Shown piece by piece: positions 45,962 to 58,226 of a DNA stretch of 64,000 nt. Below the pieces are notes generated by a model. It had not been told where the DNA came from. It saw only the letters and a program-made list of their open reading frames with translations, and searched no databases. Each line of letters opens with the position of its first letter. The stretch's first letter is position 1. This stretch comes from Nectonema munidae (Eukaryota > Nematomorpha > Nectonematoida > Nectonematidae). The translations under genes and the position numbers were made by a program. The DNA lies in assembly GCA_030549495.1 (NCBI GenBank), contig JAUIRK010000121.1, positions 620,001-684,000 on the forward strand, given 5' to 3'.

Positions 45962-48671
45962 CTTAAAGAGTGCATAAGTTATAACAGCATAAACTACTTT
46001 TTCAAGAATCCAAGACGGACACTTGCAATGTTATAATTGTAAAATATGACATTTGCAAAGTGATAAAAACTTGTCAGATGAGTTATTTACCGTAAATCAA
46101 GAAATTTTCACAATTGTCTTCGTTTGTTATACTTATTATTCTCTGCAGGATTTCTCAGATTAACATGTTCGCGAAATATCTACTTTTCGTCAATTTGGAA
46201 AAAATGGCGAAATTCATGATTTGTTAGATTAGTTAGTTAACTTCTTGATTATTTATTAGATGAGTTAATTATTTAATCTATTGTCTGTTTAGTTAATCGG
46301 TGATTTAGTTTGTTACTTGGTTAAGTCTTTAATTAGTTAGGTTTTTAGATAGATTTTAGGGAATTAATTTGACATATAGATATTTAAAAGAGAGGAGTAG
46401 TAAAAGAGAGGATACACTTCACGGCTTAAAATTACATTTTATATTTTCTTGTATTGACATCAAATAGCATAGAATTATGAGGAACTAAAATTTTCATTTT
46501 CAAAGAAAATATTTTTTGAATAAAAAAATCTTTATTTTTGGTTAGTTATTAAAAATTTTACTAACTTATAAGTTTATAACAGCTATTTACTCTACTAATC
46601 AGTAAAAATACTAACTTTATTTTTAAGCCTCAAAGTGTAAGCAATAAATTCAGTTAAGACAGAAAATTTTAGCGCTATGCAAGTGTGCTATTTTACAATT
46701 ATTAACTGGACAAAAATCGTATACTCTATGGGTTTGTTCCACGTAATATTTAGCGTCACTTTCTATTCTCTGGAAAAAAAATTTCACAATATGAATTAAA
46801 AATGCTTGTCTAAGGCAGGGTAGTTTGATAAGAGAGCCTTAATAAATATTGCGACTTCGATTGAAAAAATAGTTATATTCATAATTGTTAGATTTAAAAA
46901 TAAATTCTTAGTCACTCTCTTTGTGCTCAACGTTGCAAAAACGCAACATAAAAAATATTTATCATTTTGGTCAAACGATTGGTTTTTGCAACGCATAGAA
47001 TAAGGCTGAGAAACTCAATAAACTTAAAGAATTAACCTTTTTATTACGCAAGCAGCTTATCAAGGAACAAAGCTCAGTAGAAGGTTTTTGCAAAAAAACA
47101 TCTTAAACCAAATGCTTTTGAAAAAATAAAATAGGATTATTTTAGTTTTTTAATGCTATTGTTTCGGCTTAGCTATTAAAGGTCATAGACAATAATTTGA
47201 AGATCAAACTTTTTGCGTTGCAACATAAAACATAATGGTTTAAGATTTATTGGAAAAAAAGAGGAAAAAAAGAACACTAGTATGAAGGCATGTATAATTC
47301 AGGACACCTGGCAATGACTATCTAAAAAAACAACCTTGAAATATGATGTTACATGTCATCACACTTTTAACATTACTTATAGATTGAAAACTGACTAGTG
47401 AGTCAGTAATGTATAACTGATGTGTCTAAAACAAGTTTACATAATTTGAAGTTAGAGATTTATAATATTTGAAACAGAAAAGTTGATGCTGATAATTATA
47501 AATAGCTTGAGTCATCAGTTGGTGTTAGCCGAAAAATGATACATAAGTAGACTAGAATTCGAAGAAAAAATCTCAACAAACCTGGTCTATCCCACTCTCC
47601 TCTCTTGCTATTTTTCAAGTGGATTATATCTCGTGCAAAAGGATTGCATCATGAAAAAACTACAAAATTTTATTTTTAGCAATTATTTTTTGGAAATTGT
47701 ATATTTAGAATGTTTTAGGATTTTTTTTGTATTTTAGTAAACATATTAAAATTAAAAATGATGTCTCTAGTTTAATCTCCTCTATTTCTCCGTCACTTAG
47801 ATTTGTCTAGGGATGGCAATATTATTGTTTTAAAAACACTTAGTATTTTAGGCTTCAAGCCAGCTTTTCGATTTCTGCGTCATCACAAATCAAATCAAAT
47901 CGAATGTTTTTTAATTTTAATTGAACTGAATTTTAATAATGGTCTGGAAATACTTACTTAGATTACAATTCGGCCCGCAACCAATAACTCACTCCTGATC
48001 TAAAAATATTATTGAACAACAATGAGAATTACATTCCTTATTATTGAAAAATCTTTGACTAAAATTGAAAGCATATAGGAACGAGCTATTCTTCAGAAAA
48101 ACGAAGTTTGCAAACGAATGCGTTCAAATGTGAGTCAGTTAGTGATCCTTTCTTACTTTTTGCGGAAGAAGACATTTAAAATAAAATTTTTGAAAACTAA
48201 AAAGGTGTTTTTCCTCACCGAAATAAAGCGAAATCTTTTAACTTTTCCAATGTATTTTTATGTTTTTAAATATTTAAGATTAATAATAAAAAAATTCATT
48301 AAAAAACTTAAATTTATAAACTATCAAGTTAAATTAAAAAAAAAGTTATAAAAAATTTATCTCTTTCCATTTGTTCTTTAACATTTCATTGCCGATTTTA
48401 GGGCGAATCAAAATGAGTAAATTTTATTCAAGGTAAAAAATCCATATAAAATTTATTTTAATTCAAATTAAGATTAAACAATGACCCATATTAATTTGTA
48501 CGCTACTGATATAGAGTAAGTATTCAAGTGTTTGGGTAGTAAATCGTATGTGGAATAAGATGGACAGAGTGGTAACTATTAAGAAATATGCCTTGTCTAA
48601 CGCATGCACCAAAATGCAATACGAGATACTCCCTATCCAAATGCGTGTAAAATAAGTAATGGGAAAGTTAC
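45962..48671 (-). other. Laminin intron 2 (2710 bp)
   Basis: AT-rich. A stretch at 46210-46360 is rich in TTAGTTAG-type steps. No gene or defined transposon seen. Confidence 0.6.
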
Positions 48672-48878
48672 AGGCGTAGCTTTCATTGGATAATCTTGAA
48701 TCGCAAATAAAGCATTTCTTGATTTCTTCCAGGTGACTCACAATGCAGTATCTATCTCTTTTCTCCATCCCACACGTTGAAGTTGCAGAAAGTTGTGCTT
48801 TTCGGCCAATCAGTAAATCGCCTGTCGCGGGATAGCAACTTCCAGAGCCACATGAGCCATCTTGAAACTCTGGGCTCG
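48672..48878 (-). CDS. LanB1: Laminin subunit beta, exon 2 (start of LN domain)
   Basis: The exon encodes [40 protein letters not shown], then [20 protein letters not shown], the opening of the LN domain with its conserved Cys residues and the [12 protein letters not shown] box. The donor is CCT/GTAACT in phase 1. For the start I chose the acceptor AAAACAACAG, because it joins in phase to a good signal-peptide exon 67 bp upstream. Without that splice a frame also opens at a Met at 48948, giving a weaker leader. Confidence 0.93.
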
Positions 48879-48945
48879 CTGTTGTTTTGAACAAATTACA
48901 AAGTGCATTTAAAAAAGAAAAACTAATATAAAGCTGACTCGTTAC

Positions 48946-49027
48946 CATTTGTTATAAGGAATAGAAATAGGAAAATGTGTATGAGTTTGGATACATTTCC
49001 AAGATTCGTATCTTTGAGTAGTTTCAT
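48946..49027 (-). CDS. LanB1: Laminin subunit beta, exon 1 (start codon, signal peptide)
   Basis: ATG at 49027-49025 opens [14 protein letters not shown], then a strongly hydrophobic core [13 protein letters not shown], with cleavage likely just before SPEFQDG. The donor is AATG/GTAACG, phase 1, and joins cleanly to exon 2. With it the five exons sum to 5349 nt, exactly 1783 codons. ATTTTATTTTAG at 49076-49065 is a good acceptor 37 bp before the ATG, so a further 5' UTR exon may lie upstream. No promoter motif is evident. Confidence 0.8.
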
Positions 49028-49064
49028 CGTAAACTCTTTGTGAGAAAAAGTACTGAGTTTAACT

Positions 49065-50373
49065 CTAAAATAAAATGAAAGCCTTTAATTCATGCAAAAA
49101 CCTTTTATTTTCCATAAACTCGAAATACAGAATTTTTTAAGACAAGTCGGGAATTGCAAAGCCTTTTTCTTACGTGAAATAATAGACCAAAATTAATTTA
49201 GTGGTTAAGATTCCTTTGAGTTATTCCTGTTTACTGGTTGTATATCCCACAAGTTCTGCTACATGCTGAAAAATAAAAATGCTCTATGAATGGAAATTAT
49301 ATACATACATATATAGGGTCAACCCCAGACCAGTCGCCAGACTCTAAACCTAAGAGAGAAAGGGGTGGAGCAAAGATTCTAAGAAGGGCTGAACTAAAGG
49401 GAAGTGCATACGCTTATATATTTCAAGCGATTTCCAGGGTGGTAAAATAAATTCAAAGGGCATAGTCACTCCAAACGGCTACGCCCTCCCATATTTGCAA
49501 TAAAATAACTTTATTTTGCTATAATGCATCATTGATATATACCCAATCATAATTAAGGAGGTGGATACGTTGCCGAATTCAAAATAAAACACCGACTCCT
49601 CACGAATATACTGAATAAAAAATACAACTTTAACCCTGGATCAGTGGGACACCAGCAAGCCCATAATCAGGATCATAGTTAGAGGGAGTACTTTTTTTTT
49701 AATTTAACTTGATAGTTGATAAAAATAATATCGAGTACAAATCCTCATGAGTACAATTTGGGTTCGTCCAAACCTCTCCGCCCAGATTAGGGGCGTGAAC
49801 AGTCTCTCAAGAAATGAAAATCGTCTACATTAAATATTTAAAATTGCATTGAAAAAGAAAGAAAATGATTAATGATTACTCTTCAAAATTTTAGTCTCAA
49901 AGCCTTTAAATAAATGATATTCCTTCATTCTCACCGTTTATTCTAATGAGTGCAAACCATTTGATGTTATAAAACAATGAATATTTCAAAGATTTCAAAA
50001 GCTTTTCAGAGAATAATTCATGCGTTACATACAATTACTTCTAACATGTATCGTAGTTTTGCACAAGCTATGTGTATATATCTTCACAAGAATGCGGCAA
50101 CATTTTTCATCTCACTTAACTATTGTTAGAATTTTTGCGAAGCCAAAAATCAAAAATTGAAGACTTCATTATTTTAGTAAACTAAAGATTATAATAGAAG
50201 TATCTTGTTAATACTGCCACATAAAATATCACAAACTCTTATACATTCTTAGATACACAGTTATGCCCGCTTTAATACCACCTATTTACACATATACCGT
50301 AATATTACCGTATTCAACCTTGATTAAGGGATGCCCTAGAAAACAAAAACAACTTTTGATGGTTCCTTTAAAG
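49065..50373. other. 5' flank of the laminin gene
   Basis: Probably holds the laminin promoter and perhaps a UTR exon, but I see no core promoter element I can support. 49310-49500 is GC-richer and may be an old repeat. Confidence 0.4.
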
Positions 50374-50893
50374 CAATGGCGTACCGATCTTTAATGCCGC
50401 CGGGGCGGATGCTAATTTTAGCGTCACTTAAATTTTCAAAAAACACTTCAAAACGCGCGAAACTTAAAAATACAGGTGTATATAGTAGAGATGTATCGGA
50501 TATCCGCACAATTTTTTATATCCTCTTATCATTTAAGTTTCAACATCCGCAATAACATCCACATCAACAATTTTTAAACATTTTCTTTTTCTGTGTGCCG
50601 AAAGTTTTTTTTCGGAATTCTTCAATATTTATTTTATCCAAAATTTTTATAGTTTAGAGACATCTCTCTAAATTTCTAAGAAGTATAAAACTTGCATTTG
50701 CTTAGAATAGCAATTATCACATACGCATCGCATCCGCTAAACAATTAATTATAACATCCACGTCCGCGGATACAAAAAATTCCACACCAAATGCATCTCT
50801 AGTATATAGGTATGGAAAATTGGAATTAAGTTATACAAATAAATTCTGCGCCCGGGCGGACCGCCTATCCCACCCTCTCTTGGTACGCTACTG
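50374..50893. mobile_element. hAT-type MITE (CARTRGCGTACC ends), hosting another MITE
   Basis: Left end CAATGGCGTACCGATC; right end inverted CAGTAGCGTACCAAGA; both have GC-rich CCGCCGGGGCGG or CCGCCCGGGCGC blocks just inside. The flanks CCTTTAAAG (50365-50373) and CCTTTAAG (50894-50901) look like a target duplication with one A lost. Of its 520 bp, 324 are a later insertion with its target copy. Confidence 0.75.
50486..50801. mobile_element. hAT-type MITE (TAGAGATGYAT ends) nested in the MITE above
   Basis: Left end TAGAGATGTATCGGATATCC; right end inverted TAGAGATGCATTTGGTGTGG. A perfect 8-bp target duplication GTATATAG lies at 50478-50485 and 50802-50809. The interior has repeated ATCCGCA and ACATCCAC blocks. 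316 bp, non-coding. Confidence 0.88.
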
Positions 50894-50974
50894 CCTTTAA
50901 GTTCAAGGTCACATTTAAAACTTAAAAGTGGCATAAAATTTTAATTTATAAAAAATGCTAACGGATTTCGCTGT

Positions 50975-51045
50975 TCATTATTTGGCGATCTCTGGATTTG
51001 TAATTACAAGCTCTCAGGTTCGAATCGACCATCAAAACTTTTTTT
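50975..51045 (+). other. tRNA-like or SINE-head sequence
   Basis: TGGCGATCTCTGG resembles an A box and GGTTCGAATC at about 51030 is a perfect B box, with tRNA-like spacing. I could not fold a full cloverleaf, so a SINE head or tRNA relic is more likely than a working tRNA gene. Confidence 0.35.
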
Positions 51046-51158
51046 GCATACTTCCATTGTGATTTTTTGAGGAAAACAGGTGATTCTTCCTTTACCTTGC
51101 ACCAATATAAATCAATATAATTTCGACCTCTAAATGTTCTAACTCTACAGCTTCGTAC

Positions 51159-51459
51159 CAGGGATGGACCGAGAGGGGGGGATAGGGGGATGCATACCCC
51201 CCCCCCCCACCAGCAATCTATTCAAGAAAAATTAAGGTTGGAGTCCACCCTAAAATAGAAATCAAAATTGATGAAGTCATTGATCGATTTTCAAAGCAAA
51301 AAGAAAGAAGAAAAGACTTTGTAATATAATTTTAATCATTTATTTTACATACGTTTTCAAATTTCTTCCCTAATAAAATGCGTAAAATATTTTGATAATA
51401 TTAGTATACCCCCCCCCCCCCCCCCCACCCCCCACAAAAGATTTCTGGATCCCCCACTG
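51159..51459. mobile_element. hAT-type MITE with perfect 8-bp target duplication
   Basis: Starts CAGGGATGGACCGAGAGG and ends TCTGGATCCCCCACTG (inverted: CAGTGGGGGATCCAGA). Target duplication CTTCGTAC at 51151-51158 and 51460-51467. Long C runs sit near both ends, at 51198-51209 and 51409-51426. 301 bp, non-coding. Confidence 0.88.
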
Positions 51460-51467
51460 CTTCGTAC

Positions 51468-52384
51468 AAACGACTAAAGAGGAGTTATGTCAAGACCCCA
51501 AAGAGTATACTTTCGAATGCATATAAACTCCTTCATCTTCTTTTCATGTTGACATCATAGTAGGCTGCTAACCAAACGTAGTGTTTTGAACGGTACAGTA
51601 ACGATTTTTCATATATTTTAACAAAAGTCGCTAGCCTATATTATAACAAAATAGTAAAATCTGTAGTTATTTTAGTAAAATATAAAATTAAAAAATGAAT
51701 CAGGAATGTGACAAGTTCTATTATATAACTTTTAAAAACCAACATTTACTCAATACAGTTTGCTTCATAGTATAAATATGATTAAAAGCACATTTAACAT
51801 AAAAATTCTATAATAAAGTTTTTGGTATATTTTTCATTTATACGTATTCCGAGGATAAATTTTATTATAAGATTATATATACTAGATATCAAAGTTTGTT
51901 TTGAATTTACTTTCAACTAAACTTGCTCGTTTTTTTGTTGGCAATTGTCATAATAAAATGGGGTCAGCCTACTTCATAGTAATAGTGATATAGATAGGGA
52001 GAAATTACCCCGACAAAACTTAAAGCAAGTTAATATCTACTACTTTGTATATTTTGATTGGGTGTGAACCAGAAAACTGACTTACTATGAAGGTAATGTT
52101 TCTTTCCCTGGATCTCATATGAATTTCTCAATATTTTTGTTGCAGGGATTATAATTGTTTCTCGGGATTCCATAAACTTTTTTGTTTGTCGGTATGGCAT
52201 CTAAGGAAAGTGAAACTTTCGTAGCTAGAATAGGGATCTGGCGAATACTGGGGTCGAACTTGAGACTATCCTATACGATATCATTGGTTAAAATCGAAAT
52301 CACTAGATAACCAGAGAACAATTTATATATATATATAGATTTTATAAGAATAAACAATTTCTTAAAAATAAAATATAAATTAAT
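51468..52384. other. AT-rich DNA with a possible SINE head
   Basis: On the - strand about 52310-52240, CTGGTTATCTAGTGATTTCG and, downstream, AGTTCGACCCCAG resemble A and B boxes. No second copy was found. Nothing else. Confidence 0.35.
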
Positions 52385-54382
52385 CAGGGACGCACATCCG
52401 GCGGGCGGAGCGTCCAGAGGGCAAAAAAGCTTTTCTGAACAATCGAAATCTCAATGGGATGGATGGCATCTGCTTTGTCTAGACCAGTTTGTCTAAATTT
52501 GGGTGTTTTGACCAATGCAACTTTTATATCATTACTCACTTCCAATCTGTTTCGGGATTTGGTCTCAATGGCAAGTAGCATGGAAACGCTTGTTCACACT
52601 TATATGTAGTGGCAAATCGAATCAGCTTTCAGAGCAATCTTTGCAAGCATAGTACTCTCCCATTTCAGTCGAAAAATTGCTTTGAGATATTTCAGAAAAA
52701 CATCTTTTGCACCTCCTCATTCCTTAACTGTATTTTTCAAATTTTTGTAGATTAAGAAAATAAAGAGCAATTTCTTAGCATGCCACAAAGTGTTTTATGG
52801 CCTCCAGAACATTTTTATTAATGAAAATCTTATTTTAATCAACAAATATGTTCGAAAATGAAGCAAAATTTTTCTTGTCAAAGAATGCAATTATCCCAGC
52901 TTCATTTCAAAAGCTGACATTTTTTTATTACAATGGAGTACTCTGATCTCTTTTCTTTGCAGAGCAAGGTTAAAGAAATTCATATGTTCAAATATGTTCA
53001 CTAAAAATGATAGAAATATACGGAAACCGAGATCAGAAAATTCTACACGCATTTCTAGTTTGCCTTGCAGAAATTGCTGGATTTCTTTCCATAGTATCGC
53101 TTGGAAAATTTTTCTTTGGAAAGCCACCTCATGTTTGAGTGTGGCAAAAGTTTTTCAAATTGAAAACAAACACGATTTGAAGAATTTGCTTTAATGAAAT
53201 ACACTGTTTTAATGACTTAATTGAAAACATTTTCAACTCATCGGATATGGTTTTACGGCTCGGCGCATTGGGTATCTATTACATCATGAGATTTTTGCTT
53301 AGCCAGATTCCGACTTAATACCATGTGCTGTAAAAAATTGTATCCCTTTCTCAAATGTTTCCCTTACAGTTGTATTGCAAAATAAAAAATTTCCACCAGA
53401 TTCTAATCATATACATAGTGTACGTAAACGCAAGGCTGAGGCAAGTTTGCAGCATCCATCGTTTCATCAATCTGAGAAAAAAAATTGAAAATCGAATTCC
53501 GAATCAATAAAACCAGGTCTGGCATGTCATTAGACATCTCTTCTATTAGCGTTCTAACGGTATCGTTTAACAGGAAGATATATTTCAACTTTACAACTTC
53601 AGAACTTCTTAGTACATTGAATATATCTTTGCAACAAGGTAATATCAACTGTTCTGCTATGTTGTGGGACTTGTTGACAACAGATATTTTTCTGAAACTT
53701 TTCAAACCATACTTAATATTTTGCAAAAACATTCCTATATTATTTATCAAACATGAATTTGTGCAATCTTTCAGCCAATAGTTTTGTTTACCGAAATCGA
53801 GTGCTTCACTACCAGCGCAAGCTTCACTTGACTGGATATAAAAAAGTGGATGCTAACACTTCATAACACAAAGGACATTTATGTTCCTCTTCCCCGCCAG
53901 ATGTGAAGTAAAACGAAATTTCAAGTGTGAGTCGTCATATTTCATTTTTTAGCCATTAAGGTAAATGCACATTTACAAATTAGGCATGAAAAGCAATAAA
54001 AGGAAAAAATAGCACTCAATTCAAAGACTAACTTATTTATTCCTTTTGAATGTCATTTATTGGCAAAAATGGCAAATGGCCCAATGTGGGTGCAGTATTT
54101 TGTGAAAAAACGATTCACTCCTCATGGAACTTCTTCGCCGCACGCGGACTCTAGTTTGAAACACACTGAGCTAGAAGGTTGATGCAATCAGAATTACAAA
54201 CAAGGTAATTTGATTTCATAAAATCTGTGCAGATTTGGTGAGATTGAGAGCTTATAGTGCAATTAGAATTTCGGGTAATAATGGTGGTGTGTTCATTCGA
54301 CAAAAATTCTTTTATAATAAATTTTGAAAATTATAAAAAAAAGTTCGGCCTCACCCCAAAATTTTGAAGATGTGCGCCCCTG
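52385..54382 (-). mobile_element. hAT element with both ends and a perfect 8-bp target duplication
   Basis: It opens CAGGGACGCACATCC and closes with GATGTGCGCCCCTG (inverted CAGGGGCGCACATC). Target duplication AAATTAAT lies at 52377-52384 and 54383-54390. Transposase remains read on the - strand: LLNDTVRTLIEEMSNDMPDL and FFSQIDETMDAANL (53590-53430), FSDLGFRIFLSFLVNIFEHM and FNLALQRKE (53050-52950), and finally ETKSRNRLEVSNDIKVALVK (52565-52505). These are blocks of ZBED5/GTF2IRD2-like hAT transposases. The catalytic core and C-terminal dimerisation region are largely lost, so it is dead. A deleted relative lies inverted at 36236-37310. Confidence 0.88.
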
Positions 54383-54550
54383 AAATTAATATATATATTG
54401 TAAACAAATTTTTGAGGATATATATATAATAATAAAACAATAATAAACCGTAGAGGTGTAATATGAGGGTCTTTGATAAATAGGGATGAAGAGGAAGACT
54501 GTCTACCCTTCCCACTAAAACATTGGCTGCCCCTTCTGGAATTTTCATTA

Positions 54551-54572
54551 CTCTCTCTCTCTCTTTCTCTCT
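54551..54572 (+). repeat. CT microsatellite
   Basis: Short CT run with one interruption. Confidence 0.8.
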
Positions 54573-54902
54573 GCCACTGAGAACATATTAACTGAGTGCA
54601 AAGTCTTAATTTTAAGCTCTGCCCCTCCCCTTCACTTATCTGTTGAGGATTCAGCAACGGCACTGTTTTTTCGAATGTACAGTGTATATTTTGTATATAC
54701 GAATATATAATAAAGCCACACAACTAGACTTTCAATCAAACGATTATTCACAAATCTCGGGAACAAGAAAAGATCATTTTTCAGAAACACTGTATGAAAG
54801 CTCACAGACAGGAAACAATTTATACAGAGATATGGGAGCAAAAAAATTGCTAAGCCTCTCCTCACACCAATGATCAACAAGCCCTTTAACTAATTGGTTA
54901 AC

Positions 54903-55230
54903 AGCAAGTGAATTAGTTAGGTGGATAAATCTGTACTGAGACACTTTGTAGCATTTAGGACTTGGGTTTAAAAATTGACAGGTATGAAGTCATGAATTTA
55001 TATTTGGGCCTTTTAAATATAAAGTGAAGGTTTAAATTTTTTGGAAGAAAATTTGCTATAACTTTACATTTATATGAATTTACTATTACATTCCTCAGGT
55101 TAAATACACCAAAATGAAATTATTTTTACTAAGTTTAAGGAAATATTGAGAAAAAAAATTAAAACATTAAATAAAATAAATATCTAAGAATAAGGATGCT
55201 TATAAATTTGAATTCTGGAATAAAAGACTT
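54903..55230 (+). repeat. Unclassified interspersed repeat, copy 2
   Basis: Direct-orientation relative of 37740-38250, sharing TTAGTTAGGTGGAT, CTGTACTGA, AAATGAAATTATTTTTACTA and GGAATAAAAGACTTGA in order, but shorter by about 180 bp. Confidence 0.6.
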
Positions 55231-55239
55231 GATTGTTTA

Positions 55240-57120
55240 AATTATATTTAGCAAATATATTAAAGGCACTTACCCTAATGTGTGTATCCGATTACACTAA
55301 CTTAACTCTTTCAGTTACAGTGATCAATAGGGATAAACCTTTTAAGCTTTAAATTATAGAGAATACTTTCTTGTATAGAAATGTGTTATAAAAAATATTT
55401 GCCCTTCTGAAAAATGTGGGTTCATTTTAAAATTCCTGACTGCATTACTGCCTCTGATGAACTATATCTCAAATTTGGATGGATTATTACGCCAAACCAA
55501 CCGGAAATTATCAAAAAAAAATCTTTAAATATTCATTGAAAGGCTTAGCTTAAAACAAGAAAAGTTTATATTGGATATAAATTAACCCAAGGGAAGTTTG
55601 GGTGCCGTTTTTATGGTCAATATATCGAAAATTTTATATTTAAATTTTACAATTTAATTTGTAAATATTAGATTTAACCTTCCTTTATGAAGCTCTCTTG
55701 GTAACACTTTTCTCATTTCATTGTACGTGTAGTGGCATAAAAGACAACATGGTAAACCACGCAGGTCGAAATTATTTCTAGAATTCGGTAACACGGAGCA
55801 TTTCTAAAGCGGCTCCGTTGCTTGGACCGCGATATTCGCGACATAAAGGATCTACTAAAACTACCAGTCAAATGAATTGAATTTACAATTCTTCATACTT
55901 TTCCGGGTGAAATGAGATGAAAAAAATTGGATGACGATTAAGCTCAAATGCCAATATAAAAATAAGGAATCATATTATTTTTCAAAAAAATCAAAAAATT
56001 GGAAGGTTTAGAGGTTCGTAGAAAAAGAAACGGATACGGGCTGCGTCAAAAAATTTAAGTAAAATAGCACGGGTGTACACTGGTTCAAAGGTAATTTAAA
56101 AAAATAGAGCAAATGCGGGCGGGCTTGACGAAATTTTAAACGGTTATGGATTACACACAGAAAGCGCGTGCAGTGCTCTATGGTAGGGTACTGAATTCAT
56201 TATAGTAAAATATTATACCTAAATCGATGATGATGATGATGAAAATTGTAAAGAAAAATTGTTTAAAATGATTTTTCATTTTGAATAGACTTTTAATTGA
56301 AACCAATAATGACGAGATAAATAGAAAGATAAAAAAAGAAAAAGTTACGCACAATTAAAAATTATGAAAGTGTGATAGATAATACTGGACATGGTTGTTG
56401 AAAAAAAGAATTTTTCCGCATTTCTTTACATGAATATATACATACTTGTCATTTCAGATTGCAATGTTCTTAGAGAAAAATTCTAAAATGTCTCAAAATC
56501 ATAATTATTTTCACTGTCTGAAGAAATGATTCAAATTTCCCATCCTCAATGAGAACGCACAAAAAGTTGTGTATTTGACAAAAATGCTTTGTATGAGTGA
56601 ATGATAGTGGTGATGCCCTAAATGTTGTAGTATCTCTAAAATATATGATAGAAGTAAAATGATGTCAAATGAGTTAGGTCAAGGAATCACGCGATCTCGA
56701 TTTGGTTTACCAAATAATATGGTTTGGTATTTACACTGATGTTCATGAGAAGGCCAAAAATTAAAACTATACTTTTTTCGTATTTAACTAAAAGGAGCAG
56801 CTACGTGAATTGACGAATTTTAAATGAATGCCTTATTATAAGATTGAAAATTTAAAATTTTTACTTTTTATTCAATAAAATGTTTTTTGTCTCTTTTTTT
56901 CATAAAGGTTAGAGAGTATGTCGAAAATATTATATGGGGCTAAAAATTATCCATCTTTGTAATTTCTAGAAAAGGATGTATTTGTAAAAACAATAAACTT
57001 TATTTGAAGAACAAGTAAACGATTAAGTTTTACTTAATTTTATTATTAATCTTAATCTTATTTATCTTCCGACAATTTTTTGCAAAAAATGTCATAAGGA
57101 GAACAGGAGTGTTTTTTTTA
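55240..57120. other. AT-rich DNA, nothing supported
   Basis: A run of five GAT steps lies near 56226. The stretch 55980-56180 reads like fragments of a transposase in + strand frames, but not well enough to name. Confidence 0.4.
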
Positions 57121-57149
57121 ACATAAAAAGAACAAAATGTTTTTTCTTG

Positions 57150-57670
57150 ATGGAAAAAGTCATTGAATGTACCACGATTTTTGTTTGAGACGAAAGCTGC
57201 TGGCTGGATACACTTTTTGTTTTGTCGAAGAGTACCAACATATGTTCTTTTATTATCAAATAGTTTGTCCAGTAAAGTAGAGGATGTAAAAAAATTATCT
57301 GCAGTTATCCCTCAAATAAAAAAGGTTGAATCAACTGATAAACTATTCCTTCTGAAGTTGTTTTGTTTTTAGGGAATAAAAAAGATAAAAATTATGAAGC
57401 AAATGTTAGAAACTTGGTACAAGATGTCACTAAAACTTCATTTTTAGATTCGCATTTAGGTGTTTTTAGAGAAAATCTTGGTGATGTGAGCGAGGAGCAT
57501 GGAGAGCGCTTTCACTAGGACATTCAAACCATGGAGAAAAGATACCAAGGTCGATGGGGTGAAGCTATGATGGGTGACTATGTCTGGGGACTTTTTAAAC
57601 AAGATGAGTCTGAGCACCGACGAAAGCATAGAATAAAAAAATTATTTTTAGCTTTTATGTATTTATAAAT
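57150..57670 (+). pseudogene. Fragment of an arthropod transposon-type protein (EHGERFH family)
   Basis: The + strand reads NYEANVRNLVQDVTKTSFLD, SHLGVFRENLGDVSEEHGER, FH, a stop, then DIQTMEKRYQGRWGEAMMGD and YVWGLFKQDESEHRRKHRIK. I recall from memory a conserved protein, repeated in many arthropod genomes, with ‘SDEHGERFHQDI--MEKRYQGKW---M-ADYCW’; I take it to be transposon-encoded, but its class is unknown to me. The N-terminal part (57163-57372, LSAVIPQIKKVESTDKLF) is in another frame. At least two breaks. Confidence 0.5.
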
Positions 57671-57929
57671 AGCTTTAATTTTTTTCACAAATTTTGTTAT
57701 TTTTTATGCATATAATTAATAAATTAATTAGAAAATATCGAATAAATTTGTTTTAGTCTCTTTTAATTTATTCATGTCCCATATTGTTAAGACCTAAATA
57801 GGCAGAATTCATCATTTTTCTAAAAATTGGGAAATTAATAAATGGCCAATATTTTTGAAACTATAGATGTTACGAAAAAACCAATGTGATTTTCGTAATC
57901 TAAACAAAAAAATGCTTTAGAAAAGTAAC

Positions 57930-57961
57930 CCTCTCCCCTCCCGGTTGGATGTGCGCCCCTG
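57930..57961. mobile_element. Isolated hAT end (GGATGTGCGCCCCTG)
   Basis: Same terminal repeat as the hAT at 52385-54382, and even followed by a similar AAAATTAATAT flank. No matching left end was found upstream, so it may be a solo remnant. Confidence 0.55.
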
Positions 57962-58008
57962 AAAATTAATATCAATGTATTTGAAAGTATTATATACTGC
58001 TATACACG

Positions 58009-58226
58009 GTACTCACATTGCTCATATATATTAAATAAAATAAATGGGATGGTTGAAAATAATTGAATTTTAGTTTTAGCCAATCAGAATTTAGCAAGAT
58101 TTTTTCGCAGTTCATTTGAATAAAATCAAAGCTTAATTAAGAAGTGTTCAAAATCGTATTTTGATTGGCTAAAAGTAAAAATTATATCAAATTATTTTAT
58201 TTAATAAGATCAAAGAGTATGCGTAC
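58009..58226. mobile_element. Fold-back (hairpin) MITE
   Basis: The two halves are imperfect inverted copies: left GTACTCACATTG, then TATTAAATAAAATAA, then TTTAGCCAATCAGAAT; right, inverted, GTACGCATACTC, then TATTAAATAAAATAA, then TTTAGCCAATCAAAAT. It would fold into a long hairpin. Superfamily not determined. Confidence 0.65.

Noticed and set aside
55980-56180. Tc1/mariner transposase fragment
   Set aside because: Some phrases look suggestive, but no catalytic or helix-turn-helix block could be aligned with confidence.
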